The notes under the pieces are model-generated. The model made no database searches and was not told the DNA's origin. It saw nothing but the letters and a program-made list of their open reading frames with translations. A stretch of DNA of 16,561 nucleotides from WJMB01 sp964581465 (GTDB lineage: Bacteria; RBG-13-66-14), in contig CAZOOP010000055.1 of the NCBI GenBank assembly GCA_964581465.1, positions 1-16,561 of the forward strand, read 5' to 3'. Positions 13,703-16,561 of this stretch are shown in pieces. Both the position numbers and the translations under genes were made by a program. Numbering within the stretch: position 1 is the stretch's first letter; each line of letters opens with the position of its first letter.

Positions 13703-14157
13703 TTACTTCTCATTCACGGTCAGGATGAACTCACCGACGTTGGTGCTTCGACCCGCCCCGGTCATAACGTTGTCCAAGACGAAGGCGTATAGAAAGGAAA
13801 ACTCGGCCGATTCGCTTGAGCTGTGGAAGTTCAGCGATTCACCCGGTCCGAGTATCCGGTGGTTCATCTGCCAACCGTCCCCGCCCGGGCCGGGGTGGTA
13901 GAGAACTACGCCGGGCAACGGGGCGGCTTCGGCGCCGGTCTCGTTGCTTTAGAACGCTCGCTCCTCGCAGGTGAGCGTGTAGGCGGCGTCAAGCTTCAGT
14001 GGATTTTGACAGCCGAAGGCTCATCGACGTAGACGCGGTTATCAGTGGCGTCGATGGAGTATTGATCGCCGCCGATAGCGGCCGGGGCGGAGTTCTGCGC
14101 CGGCGTTACGCTGGAGAAGAATACGCCTGTATCAGAACAGCCATCGGTTTTCGCATT
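13703..14157 (-). pseudogene. Broken beta-rich, probably secreted protein gene
   Basis: Reading on the minus strand, three pieces belong together. KTDGCSDTGVFFSSV through DNRVYVDEPSAVKI ends near 13997. A frame change of a few bases then leads to LKLDAAYTLTCEERAF, followed by a TAA. The same frame continues SNETGAEAAPLPGVVLYHPG to GEFILTVNEK with a stop at 13703-13705. Gly, Asp, Asn, Ser and aromatic content suggests a beta-sandwich of the kind seen in secreted proteins; I do not recognise the family. The last 71 codons alone could be translated, but they start mid-domain. The gene lies between the coiled-coil gene and the DUF429-like gene, in line with both. A sequencing error could mimic one lesion, but less easily two. 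Confidence 0.5.
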
Positions 14158-14177
14158 GTTTCTCTCTTTAGGAGCCG

Positions 14178-14600
14178 TTACAGGTCGGCCAGGTCGTCGT
14201 CGGCCGCGCCGCCTTCCTTGAGTCGTTCGAGCTCCTCGGCGGCGGCCTGTTCGAGGGCGGTGTCGTCGAGCTCCTGCAGCTTGGCGGCGTCTTCACCGAC
14301 CAGCTCATCGAGGGACTTCTGCAGCAGCTCGGCGCGATCCGTAGTGGTCAGCTCCGGTGGAACCTCGGTGTCGATCTCGGCGACCAGGCGTTGGGCCTCG
14401 GCGAGCTTGTGACGCAGCATGGCCTCGTCCTCGCGCAGTTCGTCGAGCTTGGTCCGGGCCGCCGAGACCAGCTCGGTTCGTCCGGCGTTCTCGGCCTTGT
14501 TGAGCCGCTGGCGCCAGAGCTCGACCTCCTCGCGCAGGCGCTCGAGTTTCTTCTCGAAAAGCTTCTGGGCCTTGAGGGCCGTGAAACGGGCCTCGCTCAT
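14178..14600 (-). CDS. Small coiled-coil protein, PspA-associated
   Basis: The product is 140 aa, nearly all helical. Residues about 10-80 form a long coiled coil (KLFEKKLERLREEVELWRQRL, then TKLDELREDEAMLRHKLAEAQRL). The acidic tail LERLKEGGAADDDLADL closely parallels the tail of the PspA next door (LEQLKQGDATSDLDDL). No signal peptide or membrane segment is visible. The ATG at 14600 has GAGG 5 nt upstream. It follows the PspA gene by 82 bp on the same strand, so co-transcription is likely, with the hairpin at 14637 between them perhaps lowering the second gene's output. I infer a cytoplasmic partner or decoy of PspA assemblies; there is no direct family assignment. Confidence 0.7.
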   Translation of the reverse strand: MSEARFTALKAQKLFEKKLERLREEVELWRQRLNKAENAGRTELVSAARTKLDELREDEAMLRHKLAEAQRLVAEIDTEVPPELTTTDRAELLQKSLDELVGEDAAKLQELDDTALEQAAAEELERLKEGGAADDDLADL

Positions 14601-14636
14601 CTCTGCCTCGCTGGTAAACGAAAGGGAGGGTCTGGA

Positions 14637-14660
14637 AGGGGCTCCGAATGCGGAGCCCCT
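14637..14660 (-). terminator. Strong intergenic hairpin downstream of pspA
   Basis: AGGGGCTCCG-AATG-CGGAGCCCCT is a perfect 10-bp stem with a 4-nt loop, located between the pspA stop (14683) and the coiled-coil gene start (14600). On the minus strand it is followed by tccagaccctcccttt, which is not a true T-run. It is more likely a partial terminator or an mRNA-stabilising hairpin than a full stop. Confidence 0.5.
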
Positions 14661-14682
14661 GGCCTACGGGTTCATCTAAAGA

Positions 14683-15366
14683 CTAGAGATCATCGAGGTC
14701 CGAGGTGGCGTCGCCCTGCTTGAGTTGCTCGAGCTGGGTGTCGACGTCAACGGAGTCGAGTTGCTCGAACTCCTTCTCCAGAGAATCGGACTCCAGCTCG
14801 GCCATGTCGACGGCGGCTTCGCCCTCGGCCTCGAGCTGGTCGATCTTCTCCTCCATCTTGTCGAAGGTGGCGAAGGCCCCCGAGTCGTTGATCCCGGAGA
14901 GGGTCTCGTGGATCTTCTTCTGGGCCTCGGCGCGCTTGGCCCGGGCCACCAGCAGTTGCTTGCGGCTCTTGCACTCGCTGATCTTGCGCTGCAACTGGCG
15001 CAGCGAGCTTTTCAGGGTGTCGGTGGCCTGCTTCTGCTTGGTCCACTGTTCCTTGTAGCCCCGGGCGTTCTCGGCGGCGGCGGACTTGCGCAGCAGGGCC
15101 TCCTTGGCCAGGTCCTCGCGGCCCGACTTCATCGCCGCCTCGGCCTTGTTGGCCCACTCGAAGGCTTCCTTCTTGGCGCGCTGGTACTGGTTGTAAAGAC
15201 GCTTCTCGTCGGCGACGGCTACGGTGACCTGCTTCTTGGCCTCGGTGTACTGCTCTTCCATCTCATAGATCATCTGGTTGAGCATCTTTTCCGGGTCTTC
15301 GGCCTTGTCCAACAGGGCGTTGATGTTGGCCTTGAGGATGTCGCCCAGACGCTTGAAAATCCCCAT
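14683..15366 (-). CDS. pspA: PspA/IM30 family membrane-stress protein
   Basis: A 227-aa helical protein of the PspA/Vipp1 (ESCRT-III-like) family, close to the family's usual 220-230 aa. The N-terminal amphipathic helix MGIFKRLGDILKANINALLDKAEDPEKML binds membranes in the family, and the P-E-K-M-L-x-Q turn after it is diagnostic. A long coiled-coil hairpin follows (EEQYTEAKKQVTVAVADEKRLYNQY... to KSRKQLLVARAKRAEAQKKI). The C-terminal segment carries FDKMEEKIDQLEAEGEAAVDM and ends LEQLKQGDATSDLDDL. The role is to coat and repair stressed inner membrane. The start has AAGGA about 8 nt upstream. It lies between the CesT/YbjN-like gene and the small coiled-coil gene, all on the same strand; no pspF, pspB or pspC is visible. 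Confidence 0.93.
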   Translation of the reverse strand: MGIFKRLGDILKANINALLDKAEDPEKMLNQMIYEMEEQYTEAKKQVTVAVADEKRLYNQYQRAKKEAFEWANKAEAAMKSGREDLAKEALLRKSAAAENARGYKEQWTKQKQATDTLKSSLRQLQRKISECKSRKQLLVARAKRAEAQKKIHETLSGINDSGAFATFDKMEEKIDQLEAEGEAAVDMAELESDSLEKEFEQLDSVDVDTQLEQLKQGDATSDLDDL

Positions 15367-15430
15367 CGGTTAGGTCCTTTCTAAATGTTAACCCCTGCGG
15401 GTCAGCTTGTCCTGCGGCAGTTGTTGTTCT

Positions 15431-15458
15431 GAGAACCCGCTGTTATCGTGCGGTTCTC
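15431..15458. promoter_or_regulatory. Inverted repeat upstream of pspA
   Basis: GAGAACCCGC (15431-15440) and GCGGTTCTC (15450-15458) pair with a single bulged C. It lies about 65-90 bp upstream of the pspA start, in the gap after the preceding gene's terminator. It could be an operator or a leader hairpin; the sequence does not decide. Confidence 0.4.
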
Positions 15459-15480
15459 GAGTTGAGCGGTTTGCGCTCGA

Positions 15481-15508
15481 TAAGAAACGAGGGCCGGATC
15501 AGCCCTCG
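15481..15508 (-). terminator. Rho-independent terminator overlapping a stop codon
   Basis: On the minus strand: CGAGGGC-TGATCCG-GCCCTCG followed by TTTCTTA. The TGA in the loop is the stop of the CesT/YbjN-like gene (15499-15501), so the 5' arm is coding. This should limit read-through into pspA and suggests that pspA has its own promoter or is attenuated. Confidence 0.65.
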
Positions 15509-15873
15509 CGCACGGCCTTGTAAACGAGCTGGGCGCCCTCTTCGAGGGCCATCACGCTGGCGTGGATCTCGTCGGCGTGGATGCCGTCGATCTCGACGGT
15601 GTCGATAAGAACCAGATCGTTATTGTCGACGGCCACCGCGCCGTGGGCCAACTCCATGTTCTTGCGCAGCAGCATCTTGAAGAACTCGGCGTCGGCGTCG
15701 GCCGGCAGTTCGGCCAGCTTGAGTCGCAAGATCATCAGATTGTCGATTACGGAGATGATCAGCAGGGTCGAGTCGTCGTGGTCGGCGTTGACCACATAGA
15801 CGCCGTCCTCGGCCTCTTCGTACTCGTAGTCCAGGGTGGTGAAGAAGTGCTCGAGTTTTTCTTTGTCCAGCAT
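15499..15873 (-). CDS. CesT/YbjN-like fold protein upstream of pspA
   Basis: The product is 124 aa, acidic and cytoplasmic. The pattern resembles the type III secretion chaperone-like/YbjN fold: an N-terminal helix (KEKLEHFFTTLDYEYEE), strands GVYVVNAD and STLLIISVIDNLMILRLKL, a helix with LLRKNMELAHGAVAVDNNDLVLID, and a closing helix DEIHASVMALEEGAQLVYKAV. In that fold family such proteins hold or stabilise partner proteins; here the neighbour is PspA. There is no evidence of a type III secretion system. The ATG at 15873 has AAGGGGGA just upstream. An intrinsic terminator covers its stop. The family call is by pattern only and could be wrong. Confidence 0.65.
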   Translation of the reverse strand: MLDKEKLEHFFTTLDYEYEEAEDGVYVVNADHDDSTLLIISVIDNLMILRLKLAELPADADAEFFKMLLRKNMELAHGAVAVDNNDLVLIDTVEIDGIHADEIHASVMALEEGAQLVYKAVREG

Positions 15874-15945
15874 CGGTCCCCCTTGGCAGGGCAGTTGTTT
15901 GTCGCGGATCGTCCCCCGGCGGTCGCTTTTCCGCCAGTCGTTAAT

Positions 15946-15974
15946 AGTCTAGCAGAGCCCCCGCGAGTCTACAA
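15946..15974 (-). promoter_or_regulatory. Candidate promoter for the CesT/YbjN-like gene
   Basis: On the minus strand TTGTAG and TAGACT are separated by 17 bp, giving 3/6 and 4/6 matches to -35 and -10. It would start transcription about 65 nt before the ATG at 15873. Weak on its own. Confidence 0.3.
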
Positions 15975-15988
15975 GCCCCCGGTGCGCC

Positions 15989-16245
15989 TGGACGAAGGTT
16001 TTTCCTACAAAACGGGGGGTCCGCAGAAGCTGAACAAATAAACCACGAACCGCTGTCATTAAACGTCGTGTTTAACAATCCCCTCGGTATCCGGACCATC
16101 GATGCGAAGCCGTCACCGGCAATATACCATGACGGACGGAATTACGTGTTTTTCTACACAGTTCGTATATATAACTTCAATATAAATATTAGTTCCTTTT
16201 AACCCGCATTGCAATTAGTCAGCTAACTCCAACAGCGCCCAGTAG
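15989..16245. other. AT-richer intergenic stretch, no gene seen
   Basis: I see no gene between the CesT/YbjN-like start region and the hairpin cluster at 16246. The stretch holds a small inverted repeat TTAAAC-gtcgt-GTTTAA (16059-16075) and a second promoter candidate at 16186-16214. The local AT-richness is typical of a control region. Confidence 0.45.
16186..16214 (-). promoter_or_regulatory. Candidate distal promoter, minus strand
   Basis: On the minus strand TTGCAA and TAATAT stand exactly 17 bp apart (4/6 in each box), in the AT-richest part of the window's right end. It would give a long leader of about 300 nt to the gene at 15499-15873. Motif evidence only. Confidence 0.3.
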
Positions 16246-16278
16246 GGCGGGGTCAGGGACCAGTCCCTCGACCCCGCC
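16246..16278. repeat. Hairpin repeat (3'-end cluster, unit 1)
   Basis: GGCGGGGTC-AGGGA pairs with TCCCT-c-GACCCCGCC around the loop CCAG; one C is bulged. It lies about 200 bp past the stop of the secreted-protein gene at the right edge. Confidence 0.6.
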
Positions 16279-16347
16279 GTTGCTGGACCACCGTTATTCG
16301 CTTGAAAACCCTGATGGGCTTATGAAAGGGCGACAGAGGAGTTCTCG

Positions 16348-16367
16348 TTCATACGGGTGCGTATGAA
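16348..16367. repeat. Small perfect inverted repeat
   Basis: TTCATACG-GGTG-CGTATGAA has perfect 8-bp arms in an intergenic position. It could be an operator or a small hairpin; nothing further supports either. Confidence 0.4.
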
Positions 16368-16377
16368 GGATAGTGTT

Positions 16378-16415
16378 GCGGTCGGGTTCTGGGATCAGCC
16401 CCGCGACCCGGCCGC
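16378..16415. repeat. Hairpin repeat (3'-end cluster, unit 2)
   Basis: GCGGTCGGGT and ACCCGGCCGC pair with one T-G mismatch around an 18-nt loop. It lies directly before the next hairpin at 16430. Confidence 0.45.
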
Positions 16416-16429
16416 GTCAATGCATAGGC

Positions 16430-16451
16430 GGCCGGGACTGAAGTCCCGGCC
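16430..16451. repeat. REP-like hairpin GGCCGGGACT
   Basis: GGCCGGGACT-GA-AGTCCCGGCC is a perfect 10-bp stem with a 2-nt loop, flanked by tag and cctaca. This form (a CCGGGACT stem next to CCTACA) resembles short palindromic repeats seen many times in some GC-rich bacterial genomes. It begins 31 bp past the stop of the right-edge gene. Confidence 0.6.
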
Positions 16452-16481
16452 CTACAATTAATCAACCATGCCAATCGCCGT

Positions 16482-16561
16482 CTAGCGGCTGATGAGGAAC
16501 CTTCTCGTCTCGCTCGCGGTGTTGGTCGCCAGGGTGGCCAGGTAGACGCCTGAACGGTAGG
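16482..16561 (-). CDS. C-terminus of a secreted protein with a T9SS-like sorting tail (partial)
   Basis: Only the last 25 codons are in the window; the gene runs off the right edge. They read YRSGVYLATLATN then TASETRRFLISR and stop. The G-V-Y-x-x-x-L pattern followed by a polar turn and a basic-hydrophobic end (ETRRFLISR) is that of type A C-terminal sorting or FlgD-Ig-like tails of the FCB group. The full protein is probably large, extracellular and multidomain. The stop is TAG at 16482-16484. Confidence 0.7.
   Translation of the reverse strand, partial: YRSGVYLATLATNTASETRRFLISR

Overview
The window reads as a chromosomal piece of an uncultured, GC-rich bacterium. Coding regions are strongly GC-rich with GC-ending codons, starts include GTG and TTG, and Shine-Dalgarno sites are good. 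Three observations point loosely to an FCB-like or related candidate phylum: a type IX-secretion-like C-terminal tail at the right edge, a secreted protein of the family often mislabelled 'asparagine synthetase B', and a PspA/IM30 cluster. No rRNA, tRNA or ribosomal protein is present, so the phylum cannot be fixed. The window divides into solid GC-rich genes and softer, lower-GC stretches full of decayed mobile elements and repeats.

Left part (1-3850): the 3' end of a decayed IS1595-type transposase, a secreted protein with a C-terminal SH3 domain (minus), a UMF1/Atg22-like MFS transporter (minus), and a divergent unknown membrane protein (plus). Repeat zone (3850-8320): about 1.7 kb without a gene, holding a 30-bp inverted repeat arm, an orphan terminator, a degenerate direct repeat of about 135 bp, a 324-bp element and a 62-bp dispersed repeat. 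A nitroreductase and an unknown 223-aa protein follow. After them come a truncated ADP-ribosylglycohydrolase remnant, a second IS1595 remnant, and an inverted copy of the 324-bp element.

Middle (8320-11575): the secreted 'asparagine synthetase B-like' protein (minus), a third IS1595 remnant (minus) and an intact ADP-ribosylglycohydrolase (minus), which is a paralogue of the remnant at 7 kb.

Right part (12050-16561), all on the minus strand: a DUF429-like protein and a membrane-anchored FMN-binding-domain protein that form a 1-nt-spaced pair. Next is a striking 29-bp perfect inverted repeat with a sigma-54 consensus in each arm, then a DsrE-like protein. Upstream of these lie a broken gene and a membrane-stress cluster: a CesT/YbjN-like protein, PspA, and a small coiled-coil protein whose tail resembles that of PspA. 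At the edge is the C-terminus of a secreted protein with a T9SS-like sorting tail.

The most interesting points are the sigma-54-bearing inverted repeat, the 324-bp/62-bp repeat family around the IS1595 remnants, and the composition of the PspA cluster. I see no clear new defence or biosynthetic system.
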